Positions 22,765-34,078 of a stretch of 64,000 bases of DNA are shown piece after piece. The stretch is taken from the NCBI GenBank assembly GCA_963678675.1, contig OY783199.1, forward strand, positions 20,708,909 to 20,772,908. The letters are read 5' to 3'. A program made the position numbers and the translations under genes. This DNA comes from Xiphydria camelus. Taxonomy: Eukaryota > Arthropoda > Insecta > Hymenoptera > Xiphydriidae. The notes beneath the pieces are model-generated. The model did not search any database and had not been told where the DNA came from. It saw only the letters and a program-made list of their open reading frames with translations. Each line of letters opens with the position of its first letter. Within the stretch, counting starts at the first letter, position 1.

Positions 22765-24789
22765 CGAATTCTTTGCTACATTTATTCGCTGATTTGGAAA
22801 TACAGAACATCGCCGCGATCAGGAACCCGTGAAATCCCCGCCACTTCCGCTCGGGCGGTTCGAAAAGACCCGCCAACGCCGTCGCCCCGACGATTATTTC
22901 TATTCATCGCGCATCGCTCAAAGATCCAAACGCCGCGGAGCGTTTCGACCCACGCAACGATTCACCTGTGTACGGCCCGACGCGCGCGCGCGCTCTCTCG
23001 TGACGCTGGCGCGATTCGGCATGTTTAGCAAACGACTCGACGAGTCATTAAGCAGGGTAGCACCAGGCAATTAATTATCGCGTTTGCGTAATCGCGGCTC
23101 GGCCGCTTCGGCGGTTGCGGCGATGCTGCCGATTACGCAACTCTATCGCTCATTCCGTCTCCCACCCCCGAGGCTGCCGCGCGTCGGTATAACCGCCGTA
23201 GTACACGTGTCGCGGTAACCTTATTTCTCTTTTTCCGACTGTGCGCCGCGCGAACGAGTTCGCGGCCCCTCGTTACGCAACGCTGAGCCGCGAGCGCGCG
23301 CGCGCGCACACGGTTGCGTCACGTCGGCGCGGTGTCGAATTCCGAAAACGATCGGCCTCGGCGATGCGCGAGATTAACGATCGCCGAACGCGCGTGGTTG
23401 TAGCTGACCGCCGGGAGCCGCGCGGAGCTAGAGCCGCCGCGTGACGCTTTCCCTTCGGGGGGGGGGGGGGGGGAAGCGAAGTGACAATGTGGTTTCCACG
23501 TAAGGGTACGTCAGACATCGGGCGTTTATCTACTCTTTAAAAAAATTATATTAAACTTCATATATGTGTAATTGTATCTAAAGCTATCCAATACGTGATT
23601 ATGAAAATTAATATATTTCGTTGTGCGAAATTTATATTTAATTTAATATAATTGTATACTGAGAGAAATAATTACTGGTGTCAAAAAAAATGTGTTCTTC
23701 AATCAAAAACATGATAGCTATAGATAATTCCAGGATCAAGCATTGGTTTTCTTGTTCGTGCAAGAAAATATTTAATAAGCTCAAGCAATTGTTTTTTTTG
23801 CGAAGAAAGAATTTCTTGTTCCAGCGAAGCTATACTCTGGAATCAAGAATATACATTCTTCGACCAAGAATCGATTCTGTATTGAGTAAGCTGTGTCGCA
23901 GTAGTGGTCTACGCGCGCGCGCGCAGGTATTTATTCATATTACGAGGCGTCGAGCGCGCTGTGTTGCAAACGCGTATCGGCGTGACTCCAGTCGCGAGGA
24001 AGAATGACTGGAAGAAATGAAAGCGATCATTTCATTCATAAAACGCATCCTCGTAAGTGCATTCATTTCTTTCCGTTCGCCTGCGAGAGGAGTGAAGAGA
24101 AGGAGCAAAGTTTACGGGGTGTTCGACCCACGTATACCTGGCCTACCCACATAATCGTTTTCGATGGCGCACCCAACGAGATGACGATTATCGGTATCGT
24201 TTACGATTTTTCCACAGCGGGCAATAAGCTGCGGTTACCGGTTCACCCCCGGAGGAGAGGGGTTTTCGAATACCGGATATAAAAGTCGGCCGACGAATAC
24301 AACGAGGAGAAACGATGGAGACGGAAAGCGTGGGGACCGGGCGAGAGCGAGCGAGAGCCGAGGAAGACACGAGACACACGAAACGACCAGCCGAGCGTCT
24401 AGGAGCGCGGCGCGAGGAAACCCGACGCGGAGAGACAAGGGAACCGTGGGTATTATAAATCAGGGAAGGGGCCCCGGTGAAGGTGGAGGAGGAGAAGGTG
24501 GCATTGCCACGGTAGAAGGGGGGGAGGCGGTCATGGTCGTACATCACCGCTCGTATTTACGACGTACCATCGTAAATCAATGATCGCACCGACAAGCGCG
24601 GCTCGACGAAATTCCTTTCCTTTCCTATATTTTTCTGACGCGCCCTTGCCGCCCCCTTTCCCTTTCACGCCGCGAAGAAAAGGGGACCCGCGCACGGGTT
24701 TTCCAAAGCTTCTCGAAATCCGCCTCTCTCATGAGGCTCGTCTTCGAAGCGACGACTTTACTCAATGACGATTATCTGGGTAAAAGTGC
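22765..24789. other. CpG-rich tract, possible promoter island, no gene recognised
   Basis: About 22800-23520 and 23890-24700 are strongly CpG-rich, with a 17 bp G run at 23457-23473 and CG dinucleotide runs near 22980, 23294 and 23914. Between them (23535-23670) is an AT-rich MITE fragment, followed by a block of imperfect CTTGT/ACAAG repeats. A TATAAAAG occurs at 24278-24285 upstream of a purine-rich stretch, but no coding exon with splice sites could be tied to it. Confidence 0.35.
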
Positions 24790-25145
24790 AATTCGGTCTT
24801 TGAATAAAGAAATATTCATATTTTTAAATTCAAATTGTAATCTGCATACATATTCAATATCACGCGATGAAGAAAATATCCGAACAAATAATTATTCGCC
24901 GAGTTATATAAATGTGTTTCTTTCTACAACATCGTGACGTCATCGAAACGCCAGAGAGACGCAATTACGCTTAGTAGCGAGTGAGAGAGAGAGATAAACT
25001 TACAGAGAGCACGATGACGTAGCTACATATCAAAATATCGTTTTCCAGCTTAAATGAGGCCGAGAATGAGAAATGAAAAAACACAAGGTAAATAATTTTG
25101 CCCGCATTTTTCGAATCTACGATAAAAGAAAATTGCTTAAAAACC
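24790..25145 (+). repeat. ~340 bp dispersed repeat (AACCGAATT family), copy 4
   Basis: This is the fullest copy: TTTTTAAATTCAAATTGTAA, ACAAATAATTATTCGCCGAG, TTTCTACAACATCGTGACGT, GTAGCGAGTGAGAGAGAG, GATGACGTAGCTACATATCA, TTTCCAGCTTAAATGAGGCC, ending AAAACCGAATTC at about 25150. Confidence 0.75.
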
Positions 25146-25486
25146 GAATTCTCGGACGGGTTGGTAGGACAGTTGGTAGGACCTTCAAAAAAGTACGATA
25201 CCATTTTAGTCGAAAATTCTTGGATAACGAGATAATCGCTACTGAAATGGTGGACACTTAATAAAGTGACATCGATAAGTTATAAACGTTTCAGTGTGCA
25301 GAAACGCGACACGAGTTTAATTTGGTGTTCTCGTCGTATGTGTACCTAAATATATTAAATTCGATCGATTAACTTTGTTCGACGACTGCGATCCGTTTCT
25401 CGATACTACCGAGACCCGTTTTCTCAATAGGGTAAATGGGGCGCCGAGAGTAAAAGAGTGCCACTCTCTCTGGATAGATTTTCATA
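25146..25486. other. Short non-coding tract with a half MITE
   Basis: At 25160-25255 one arm of the CGAGATAATCG family is visible (TGGATAACGAGATAATCGCT) with the AAAAAAGTACGATACCATTT core. The rest is unassigned. Confidence 0.4.
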
Positions 25487-25709
25487 CACTGTAGAAAAAA
25501 TTATAATTTTAATATATCTATTTTTATTAGTTTTTTTCTAATACATGATTATGAAAATTAATATACTCCATAATAATGAAAATTAATAGTTTCCTTATGA
25601 AATTGCCCTTATAAATTTCATGACGAAATATATTAATTTTCACAATCACGTATTCGATAAAAGCTTTATATACAATTGTATTAAATTTAATACAAGTTTG
25701 TTCACAGTG
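25487..25709. mobile_element. AT-rich CACTG-type MITE with TA duplication
   Basis: This 223 bp copy begins CACTGTAGAAAAAATTATAA and ends AAGTTTGTTCACAGTG. TA flanks both ends (25485-25486 and 25710-25711), which places the family with TA-specific (Tc1/mariner-type) MITEs. Interior arms TAATACATGATTATGAAAAT and ATTTTCACAATCACGTATT are inverted. Confidence 0.75.
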
Positions 25710-25839
25710 TAAATAAACCGTTCATTTTTTATTCGCAATCAGCGTTCTCCAGCAGCTATCGTATACGCAGACTATTTCTACGTAACGAAATGATCAAATA
25801 ATCATTTAATTTTTAAGACGAGCCGAATGGTATAGGTAC

Positions 25840-26085
25840 TGTAAACAAAAATTGTGTTCAACTTAATACGATTGTATATACAACTTTTATCCAATCATGA
25901 TTGTGAAACTTAATATTCCGTTATGAAATTTATAAGACCAATTTCATAAGGAAATACAAACATTTTCATAATTACGGAGTACAATAATTTTCATAATTAC
26001 GAAGTCTAGTAATTTTCATAATCGCATATTGCAAAAAAGCTTTATATAACAGTATATTAAAATTCCGATTTGTTTGCACAGTGTA
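25840..26085. mobile_element. AT-rich CACTG-type MITE copy
   Basis: The left end is CTGTAAACAAAAATTGTGTT and the right end GATTTGTTTGCACAGTG. Interior blocks ACAACTTTTATCCAATCATG and TTGCAAAAAAGCTTTATATA match the other copies, and TTTTCATAATTACGGAGTAC is duplicated within this copy. Confidence 0.65.
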
Positions 26086-27136
26086 CTCTTTACCTCGCAA
26101 CACTTTTTGCCCCACTCTACCCTACATAGCTCATAACAATATAACCCTCGAGTCAATTTCATTCTTCGAGAGAGAGCAGAGGAACCCAGATCCACATCGT
26201 TGAGAGCTTCTCGGTTGCGACAAGCAAGAAGGAAAGATGACGACGAAGGCTATACGCGTACGGTAATACACACCGTCGCCTGGATCGTGTGACGAGCTCG
26301 AAAGAGAAGAAACCGTAGAATATTTCGTCGAGCCGACCCGGGCAACCCTCCGGCAGAAATCGGTCCTGCAACGCGCGGTGTCCGAGCCCATTGTTCGTCG
26401 GCCCTTTAAACATCATTTAAACCGTGACTCCCACGGCCCGAGTCTCCCCCGTCCGCCCGGAAAGGATCGTTTTAACGAGATTCGGGTAGACCAGGTCGGA
26501 CCTCCTATCTCGGGTCCGGGACGGTGAGCCCGGAGAGCGCGCTACGCAGCGCGTTGCCCTTTACGCCTTATTAGAGCGGGAGGCTCGAACCGCTCCAGCG
26601 CGCGCCTACGATTCCCTCCCTCTCGGGATAGCGAGAGGAAAGAAAAAAAAAAGAAGAAGCAACCGCCCGCCGTTGCCGCGATCTCCCGTGATCCGCGTCA
26701 AATCCGATTTCGCGCGTCCCCTTTTCCCCCTTCGAACCCCCGTCCCGCAGCCACGAAGGACTTCCCGGTAGAAGTGCCGCGCGTGGGCGCGCGCGGAATC
26801 CGGAAGGGATATCGGGCTCGATTCTCGCGCGGGGAAATCTTTTTGTCGGTTGTAGAGCGGAAGGGATATAAAATGCGGGGGAAAGCTGTATACCCCGTAA
26901 AACGGGGCTGCGAGTGCTTTGCTCCGCGAGGAGATGGTATAAGTCCGTGTAAAGCGGGCGTATAAAGTTTTTTTACCAGTCGAGCTATCTTTCCGAAGCC
27001 ACCGGGCGCGGGAAATGGAAAATATTCTTACCGCTGTTTTTCTATCGAGTGATTTGCTGCTGAATTCGAGGAAGCCGTTGCCACGAGGAAGCTACTAAAT
27101 GCTCGCACAGATAAAACTATTTTTGTCTTTGTAACA
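26086..27136. other. CpG-rich tract, no gene recognised
   Basis: From about 26200 to 26990 the sequence is CpG-rich, with shadow frames on both strands and no recognised domain. It could be a CpG island; no exon was identified. Confidence 0.35.
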
Positions 27137-27707
27137 ACAGGCTTCATATTATAACCCCTGTTCATTTCATTTTAAAGAAAATTTGAGCATAAAAAGGGGG
27201 CAATTTTTATAAAAAAAAAAAAGAGATCTGCCGGGAATTAGAAACGTGCGGTGATTTTAAAAAATAACGATTTTTAAGGTATGTATTAAAACGCCAATAT
27301 TTATTAAACGAATGAAGGACATTTTTGTAACTTAAAAATGTATATCTCGTGTTAATTAACTTAAATCTAAGTATCGCGGTCTGATTTAAGGAAATGGGAA
27401 TCTAGTTTCCGGTAAGAAACATTAATTCAACTAAGCTTTCATATTTTAAACGAAATATTGTGATGCAGGTATCTGAAGTATGGATTATAAAACAAGAAAT
27501 TGATCTTTTCGACTCTTTCAACGTTATCCGAAACGATGGAAGGATAAACTCAACCGAGAAGCTGAATAATAGGTGATTTCAGAGGAAAAATATTGAATTA
27601 TAGAGGAAAAGGGGAAACGTTGCAAATTTTAGGGTGAAAAAGGGCAAACTTAAACAAAAATAGATGAATAAAGAGGAATAGGGGACACACTGCGAAGCCT
27701 GTAACAA
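27137..27707. mobile_element. Dispersed element with ACAGGCTTC termini
   Basis: Short inverted ends (ACAGGCTTC on the left, GAAGCCTGT on the right) bound about 570 bp. The interior shares GAATTAGAAACGTG, TTTTTGTAACTTAAAAAT and TCTGATTTAAGGAA blocks with 29085-29525, and its right end resembles 45020-45180. No open frame. Boundaries are approximate. Confidence 0.5.
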
Positions 27708-28658
27708 CATCGAAAATCAGTTATTATAGCAGCATTTTTTGTTACGGTAACAAAAACAGTTTGCTATTGGTATGAAAAATTTTGACGGATTTCTTTGGTT
27801 ACAATGAAAATCGTCGCTTTTCTTTCTTTCTTTTTGTCACCCTGATAAATCGATTTGTCGTGATAACAAATCGATCTGTGCAACTTAAATAATGTTACGA
27901 TGACCAATTATTTTTCTCCGTGCGCGAACAAACGAAAGGTTTGCGCGAAAGTTTTCCAGAATTCTGCGAATATGTCGGCCTGGAATCGTCGCAGAGTTAA
28001 AAAGCAGGAGCGAAATACCTAAGCGTGTCCGCGGGAAGAAAAAGGGGCGGCATTTCGGGCAGATTTCTCGGAAAAAAAAAAGAGCCGTGGAGAAAAGTGT
28101 ATACGCGAACTTGGAGCGACGTCGACACCGGGGAGGTGGGGTGAAAGACTGCGACGTCGTCGACGACAGCCTCTGCGGGAGAAGTAAGCCAAAAATCCCG
28201 AGTTTTCTCCTGACTCCGAAAATCTGTACCGTCTGTGCCGCGCTCGATTCCCGACAGAGCTGGGGCGCGAAGGGGGCCGAGGGGTAGGTCATAAAGAATG
28301 GACAGAGGGATGGCAGGCCACGAAACCTTTTACAATCTCCACGTAACCGAATAGAGCAGAGCGAAGAGGGAAGGGAGAAGAAAGAAGCCAGAGAGAGAGA
28401 GAGAAAAAAGAGAGAGAGAGATGGAGGAAGAGAGACCCTTGAACTCTTACCGACCGCGCAGAGCGAGGAGCATCACACCGCGTGATGCGTGAGAGAACAG
28501 CGTGAGAGTCGTTTGCGTGCGCGCGCGCAATGAGGTGCGCCGAACGAGTTTTCGGATCCCCCATTTGCTATCGAGTTCACGGTTCACGGGGTGCGCAATA
28601 ATTGTCTCGGTACAACAGTGCCTTTCGTAGACCTTCGACTGGTTCCAGAAGAAGTACA
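27708..28658. other. Non-coding tract with purine-rich repeats
   Basis: About 28370-28430 is a GA-rich low-complexity stretch. The 135-codon minus-strand frame (27885-28292) has no recognisable family. No gene called. Confidence 0.35.
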
Positions 28659-29019
28659 CAGGGTGAATCATTGGCTCTGAGACATGGCGAATATGGTATA
28701 CGATTTTGTGGAAGTATCGACGATGAGCGCCATCGTTAATTGATCGTAGTGAATGGGAGAAGTTAAGCAGGATTGACAACTGCCAGTGATGAAACTCTTC
28801 GATCAGGTGGGTACACCTGAATCTTACTAGAATTCACTCAAGGTCTGGTTACAATCAGGAGTATCTACTTTAATTTAAGAGTTTCATCATTACAGTTGCC
28901 GATCTTGATTAACCTGTCCTATCGACCACGGCAAATGAACGATGACACTCTCCGTGTATAGTTCCATAAATGGTATACACTATATTTGTGCTATGTCGCA
29001 GATCCAATGATTCACCCTG
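28659..29019. mobile_element. Foldback MITE with CAGGGTGAATCATTGG termini
   Basis: The 361 bp element starts CAGGGTGAATCATTGG and ends with its exact reverse complement, CCAATGATTCACCCTG. The arms continue as diverged inverted repeats for about 130 bp each, including GGAA(G/C)TAT and GATGAAACTCTT. The same arms occur at 195-300 and 1195-1324. No target duplication is clear. Confidence 0.8.
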
Positions 29020-29084
29020 AAGTTTCTGAGTCGATCGGGGGTCATCTGAAAATCATCTTGAAACAGACGGAAAATATTTCTCCG

Positions 29085-29525
29085 CGGGCTTCACAACGCC
29101 TATTTATTTCATTTTAGGAGAAATGGAGGAAATTTTGGCAAAAAAGGGGGACGATTTTGATCAAATGGAGTTCTGCCAAAAATTAGAAACATGTAGGTAG
29201 TCGTTTAAAAAAATAATTTTTTAAATATGTATCTATATATAATGAAACACGAATATTTGTTAAGTGAATGAAGGAAACTTTTGTAACTTAAAAATTTATA
29301 TCTTATTTTATGTATGATATAATAACTTAAATCTCTGAGTATTGCAATCTGATTTAAGGAAGAGACCATTCTTATCGAATCGAGTTTCTGATAAGAAACA
29401 TTGATAAGAAATACTGAGATGCACAAATTTAACTGAGAAATTGAGAGAAATTTAACTGATATTTAATTGAGAGAAACTTAAAAAAAATATGGTAATAAAG
29501 GGGGATGAAGGACACACTGTATAGC
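29085..29525. repeat. Dispersed element related to 27137-27707
   Basis: This shares TTCATTTTA, AATTAGAAACATG, TTTTGTAACTTAAAAATTTA, GCAATCTGATTTAAGGAA and GATAAGAAACATTGATAAGA with the element at 27137-27707, and ends ACACACTGTATAGCTTGTTA. Ends are degraded. Confidence 0.5.
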
Positions 29526-29544
29526 TTGTTATAGTTCTGAACGC

Positions 29545-29710
29545 TGCAAAGACGCGACTTCATTAGCGATTATCCCTCCTCCTGTAGGATTCTCGCGTAA
29601 TTTGTATAAAACTGTTTTGTAGGTCCAGGTACGATCTTCGAAAAAGTGTAGTACAAGTTTCCACGTAAGTTCACGGATGAGGAGATAATCGCGATGGAAG
29701 CCACGCTTCT
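29545..29710. repeat. CGAGATAATCG-family MITE copy
   Basis: Inverted arms TTAGCGATTATCCCTCCTCC and GATGAGGAGATAATCGCGAT flank an AT-rich core with AAAACTGTTTTGTAGG. Diverged from the copy at 30379-30586. Confidence 0.5.
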
Positions 29711-30378
29711 GGACCAGAATCGCACACGCCAACTTATGTGTACGCGCAGTTCGACTGTATCGACCATTCCGCACGTGTCAGGCCACGATTAAAAAACAGC
29801 AGTCTTCCCAAGGATCAAGATCCGAACAAGAGATAAATCGGTGGAACATCAAGAGTGACTACTATTTGGAGAGCTCCGCGCGAAAGCTCAATCATATATC
29901 CTTCTAACGATTACAGCTCGAGCGTATATGTATACACCGACACACCGCGTTGCGCGGTGTGAAGGACACCTTCGAATCGCACGGGGGCACCTACCGAAGA
30001 TGTATACAGATACACAGACACGAGCGTACAGCTTCGTGTCACTTCCGCCTTTCCAAAAACCATCAAACGTGGTTTCTAAGAACGAGCGACACGAACGATC
30101 GTTCTCTTTGTTTTCGCAGCGCGTATATTGCGCGCGGGAGACAGGTTGACGGATCGATCCAACGAGACCCGAGCACGTAGATCCATCAACGTGCTTCGCG
30201 GACTCGCAGATTGCCGTGCTCTAGAACAAAAAAAAATCAGTCCGCTCTGCGAAATGACTTCTCTCTTTGCAAAAGATTGAATAGAAGTTCTTGCCGCGCT
30301 ACGCTACTTGACGTCAAGTTGCAGTGCTTTTGTCGATGATTATAATAATCGATAAAATATTGCGAAATATAGGCCATA
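29711..30378. other. Non-coding tract, no gene recognised
   Basis: Short frames occur with no recognisable domain. An ACCGACACACCGCGTTGCGCGGTG palindromic stretch near 29937-29960 is the only structure noted. Confidence 0.3.
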
Positions 30379-30586
30379 TGAGGCTAAACTTACTCGCCAG
30401 GAAAGAAACTCCAATCACTATTATCTCATTACCTATGAGTTTTTGGGTCATATTTGTATAATACTTTTTTGAAAATTACGTTTTTATCTACAATAAAGTT
30501 CTATATCGATATAGGCCAAAAATTCATAAATAATGAGAATAGTGATGAGATAAAAGTTTCTTTCCTGGCGAGTAAGTTTAGTCTCA
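30379..30586. mobile_element. Best-preserved CGAGATAATCG-family MITE, TA-flanked
   Basis: Inverted arms of about 70 bp start TGAGGCTAAACTTACTCGCC on the left and end GGCGAGTAAGTTTAGTCTCA on the right. The arms carry CACTATTATCTCATTACCTA and TAATGAGAATAGTGATGAGA. TA flanks both ends (30377-30378 and 30587-30588). The core TTTTTTGAAAATTACGTTTT marks the family. Confidence 0.8.
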
Positions 30587-30588
30587 TA

Positions 30589-31504
30589 CGGTAGGATACA
30601 CCAGCGTCAATGATACTGATCAACCCGCTTTGGGTGACGATGAGGTAAACGCAGTGGCTAGACAATTAAGATCGGTGTCCGGCCAACCATACAAATATAT
30701 GTAGCAAATTTGATTCAGTGTCCTTACTACATGGAGTTTATCATGGGCGTTCCGAATTTATTGAAGATTCTTTCCTAGTAATTAATTATTTTTACCACGT
30801 TCAATAATGTATGTTATACGTAAATATGTTCGAATATTGGAACGGCCACTGATGCTTTTTTTACCTTACTTCAATTGAGTCGACCGAAGTTGAGCGGTAT
30901 GAGTAAATCTTCTTGTTTGCCTGCCATAAAGCATCAATCAATTTTAGCCTTCATGGCAAAACACTAAGATTTACTCGAATCTTTTAGTTACGGTCCACTC
31001 GATAAAAGTACCATTACTACGGTGTCTAGCAAGATGTGAAAAAAAATGCCCTGATTTTTGTCCACGTTTTCATGTCTGAATAGTCAAATTTCCCTGATCG
31101 CTATGGGTATAAATCTAGCATAAAGTGTTACGCATCAATCACTTTTCGTCGAATGAACAAATTAACTAATATTCATAGAATGGATTATGAAAACTGAAAA
31201 ATAAATATTATGGGCCATCCATAAAACACGTGACGTATGGGGGGGGGGGGGATCAAGCGTCACCGACTGCGTCACGTCTTTTTTAGATAATTTTTCGAAG
31301 AAGAATGCAGAGTACACTGTAACCCTCTTTCTTTTCTTTTCACGTGATACCAAGATACTTTTGACTTAAGATTTTTAGTCACTTATATTACCAAAGAGTT
31401 GTAAACCAAACAAAGAATGTTAAACATTGAAATAGAGTTTAGCTTTTAATTTTTCTGCAAACGTAAGCGAAAAATTCTGAAATTTAACAGCTTTTGCTTT
31501 ATAG
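30589..31504. other. Non-coding tract with a G run
   Basis: No gene was recognised. A G homopolymer lies at about 31239-31251. Nothing else is assigned. Confidence 0.35.
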
Positions 31505-31581
31505 TAGGTGTGCAACTTTGCTTCCACCTTTTTCGTATAGAAGGAAATTGGGAAAAACGGAGGAAGCAAAGTTGTACACCT
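31505..31581. repeat. Short inverted repeat
   Basis: AGGTGTGCAACTTTGCTTCC (about 31506-31525) pairs with GGAAGCAAAGTTGTACACCT (about 31561-31580) around a ~35 bp loop. This could be a small MITE or a hairpin. Confidence 0.6.
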
Positions 31582-31582
31582 A

Positions 31583-32010
31583 TTATTTAAATTCACTAGG
31601 TGCATGTCAACACTGTTGTCATACGGTAAAGCAACGAATGCAATACTTTCCTCAAAATGTCAAATCCATTATCTAGTACCTATAACAGTGATTAATATAC
31701 TCTTCTCTCCGTGTAGCACCGAAAGGATTTCACGCAGGATCCGTCTGAGAGGAGGAAGGAAAGTCAAAGAATGAGAAAAATCACGTGCGTGAAAGATATG
31801 CATTTAGTGAAGTTCACTAAACGTATGTCAATTGGTGTCATACAGCGAAGCAATGAACGCAATACTTTCCTCAAAATATCAAACCTATTATCTAGCGTAA
31901 TAGTGATTAATATACTCTTCTCTCCGTGTAGCACCGAAAGAGTTTCACGCAGATATCGAGGGTGAGAAGGAGGGAAAATGAAAAAATGATAAAAGTCACG
32001 TGCGAGTGAC
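31583..32010. repeat. Tandem ~215 bp duplication ending at the sba splice donor
   Basis: Two copies with a 215 bp period share TTTCCTCAAAATRTCAAA, GTGATTAATATACTCTTCTC, CCGTGTAGCACCGAAAG and TTTCACGCAG. The first copy spans about 31583-31797 and the second about 31798-32010. The second copy runs up to the splice donor of the sba exon at 32009-32014 (GTGAGT on the minus strand). The first copy carries TCACGTGCGTGAAAGATATG where the second has the real junction. Confidence 0.75.
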
Positions 32011-32014
32011 TCAC

Positions 32015-32103
32015 CTGATGTATATGACGACTCCGTTGGTGCATATCCTCTTCCAGCCTTGCGGTACGGAAATCGAAGGTGGTAGCTGTTGCCGATGTTG
32101 TTG

Positions 32104-32134
<31 letters not shown>

Positions 32135-33465
32135 TGATGTTGCTGTTGCGTAATCGCGGCGGCACCACCGTTCATAGTTAACACAACATTGTGCTGCACG
32201 TTCACCCGCGGCACGATAGTCCGCGCAGCCTGCTGCGCGCACGCACCACTGCCGCTCGTCGCCGCCACCGTCTGCTGCTCCGCCGCGGAGTGCTGCGACA
32301 ACGCCTGACTCTCGGGACTGCTGAGGCTGCTGTACGTCGACTCGGCGGTGTCGGAGCGCACGGAGTCGCAGCGACCCGCGCCGCCCTGCTGCAGGTTCTC
32401 CTGGTGGGCGTCCTGCGCCCGACTCGCGGTGCTACCGACGCTGTTCGCTTCGCGATCACTTCTATACAGGTCGTTCAATGTCTCGACGTTTGCGACACCC
32501 GAGCTCACGCGTAGCTGCTGTCTCGCGTAGGCGATCCTCGCGACCGGAGAGGCGCCACTCTCGTCGAGCGCCCCGACCCCGACACCGCCGCAAGAAGCGT
32601 CCACGCCGCCGCCACCGGGACTCGAGCCCGACGTTGCGGCTATCCCGTTGCTCTCCGGCAACCGTGCGATCGGATAGGTCGCGTCCAGCCTCTGCGACGC
32701 GGTCGTCCTCGACGCGAAAGAACTGGCGAGCTTACCTTTCAGCCTCGGCGACGAGGACGTGGAAGAGGAGGAGGACGACGAGGAGGACGACGAGGACGAG
32801 AAGGAGGAGTTAGAAGAGCCACCGGCGGCCACTCCGCTCTCCCCGAGGCCGCTGGAAACGTCCGCCTCGCCTTGCGCCGGACTCTCTAGTCGATTGGCCT
32901 CTCCCGCCGAGATGGTGCCCACGTGGTTGCTCGCCACCGCCGCCGCAGCCTGACCGTTCGTCAGGGCGGCACGAGCCTGTAAGTAAGAAGGGTACCCAGC
33001 GGCGGTCTCACCGCCGCCACCGTTCTCCACGCTTCCGTACGATCTCGGCCGGGCGGCCGCTGCCGCTGCATCTTGTCCTTGACGGTCCGCATCGCTCGCC
33101 GCGGCGACGACGAACTCCGGTAGGGATTTCACGGCGTAGGCCTTAGCGGGGAAGACCGCGGCCTCTCTCGACGGTATCCCGGCGTAGTGCTGCTGCGACG
33201 ACTGCAGGTACCCCGTGGCCGAGGCATTCTGCTGCCCGACCGCGGTCGCGTAGGTCAAGTTCTCCCCCGACACGTAGACTAGAACGCTGCCACCCTGATG
33301 ATGATGCTGTTGATGGTGTTGTTGTTGATGGTGGTGGTGGTGATGATGCTGCTGCTGCTGCTGCTGGAGCTGGTGTTGGATGTTCCGCGTCGCCGGCTGA
33401 GGATGGTGTCGGTTGTGACTCGGGGGAGCGGGGTGAGAGGGGGGCTGTTCAGGCTTGCCGGCCAT
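32015..33465 (-). CDS. sba: First coding exon of MBD5/6-type protein six-banded
   Basis: The ATG is at 33463-33465. The exon encodes 483 codons plus two bases and stops at a clean donor (AG|GTGAGT on the minus strand, phase 2). Residues about 33-57 are a Gln/His run, about 217-240 a Ser run and about 440-457 a Gln run; other parts are Ala-, Gly- and Ser-rich and disordered. The last residues, VPQGWKRICTNGVVIYI, followed by the split AG_ codon (Ser), match the start of the MBD-like domain of MBD5, MBD6 and Drosophila six-banded, in which Y-I-S-P-S-G-T follows. The domain is therefore split by the intron. In flies and mammals these proteins bind the ASXL-BAP1 H2A-deubiquitinase complex (established knowledge) and act in the nucleus. 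No further exon was found to the left, so the next intron is probably long. Assignment rests mainly on the domain start. Confidence 0.8.
32094..32150 (-). repeat. CAG/CAA trinucleotide run encoding poly-Gln
   Basis: On the minus strand, CAG and CAA codons with a few CAT/CAC interruptions encode the poly-Gln run near the end of the sba exon. A second Gln/His-coding run is at about 33296-33375. Such runs often vary in length between individuals. Confidence 0.85.
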
Positions 33466-33816
33466 GATCCAGGTCCAGCAGTGCAGGTCGCCGCGCCACC
33501 GACATCACCGGTACACAGCACTGCAGCGCACGGCTCCGACGCTCCTCTAACCCCTGCGGCATCCTCTGCGGCACACAGACGCGTGCAAACGCACCTGTAC
33601 ATTATACGTGTCGACGACGCACATGTGCGGGATGCGAGCGCGAGGGAGTTACGCGCTCGCGGGGGGGATTAAATAGCGCTTGGTAGCGCGTCATCGGATT
33701 ATTCTACCCTATCTCCTCCTACGCGCGATAGCGACGATGGGGGTTCGCCCGAATCTCTTATATCCCTTTGCTCGGGAGGTCAAGGTCAGCAATGTTTAGA
33801 GGGTAAACGAAGCATA
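33466..33816. other. Upstream region of sba exon, CpG-rich
   Basis: About 33466-33680 is CpG-rich and directly precedes the sba ATG on the minus strand, so it likely holds 5' untranslated sequence or an upstream splice acceptor. No TATA box or initiator was confidently identified. Confidence 0.35.
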
Positions 33817-34078
33817 ATTGAAGAGGCAAGTGGATGAAGGGGTTATGTAACAAAAAGTTGGTTTTGAGATATTTGAGTTTTAGAAAACTGTCAGTAGACA
33901 TATCGCATACTAAACACTCCCTTCATCCATGTAATATCTGGAATATCTGTTTTGAATGGAATTCGAGCTATCCAAGATTTACCAGACGTTACATTCGGAT
34001 ATAACATTTTCATCCACTGAGTGATCTCATTTTTTCTAAAAATGTTACATAACCACTACATCCACTTGCCTCTTCAAT
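33817..34078. mobile_element. TA-flanked MITE upstream of sba
   Basis: This 262 bp element begins ATTGAAGAGGCAAGTGGATG and ends with the reverse complement CATCCACTTGCCTCTTCAAT. TA flanks both ends (33815-33816 and 34079-34080). The arms continue with GGGGTTATGTAAC / GTTACATAACC. No coding capacity. Confidence 0.8.

Noticed and set aside
24278..24310. TATA box (TATAAAAG) as a gene promoter
   Set aside because: No linked coding exon, initiator or splice donor could be identified.
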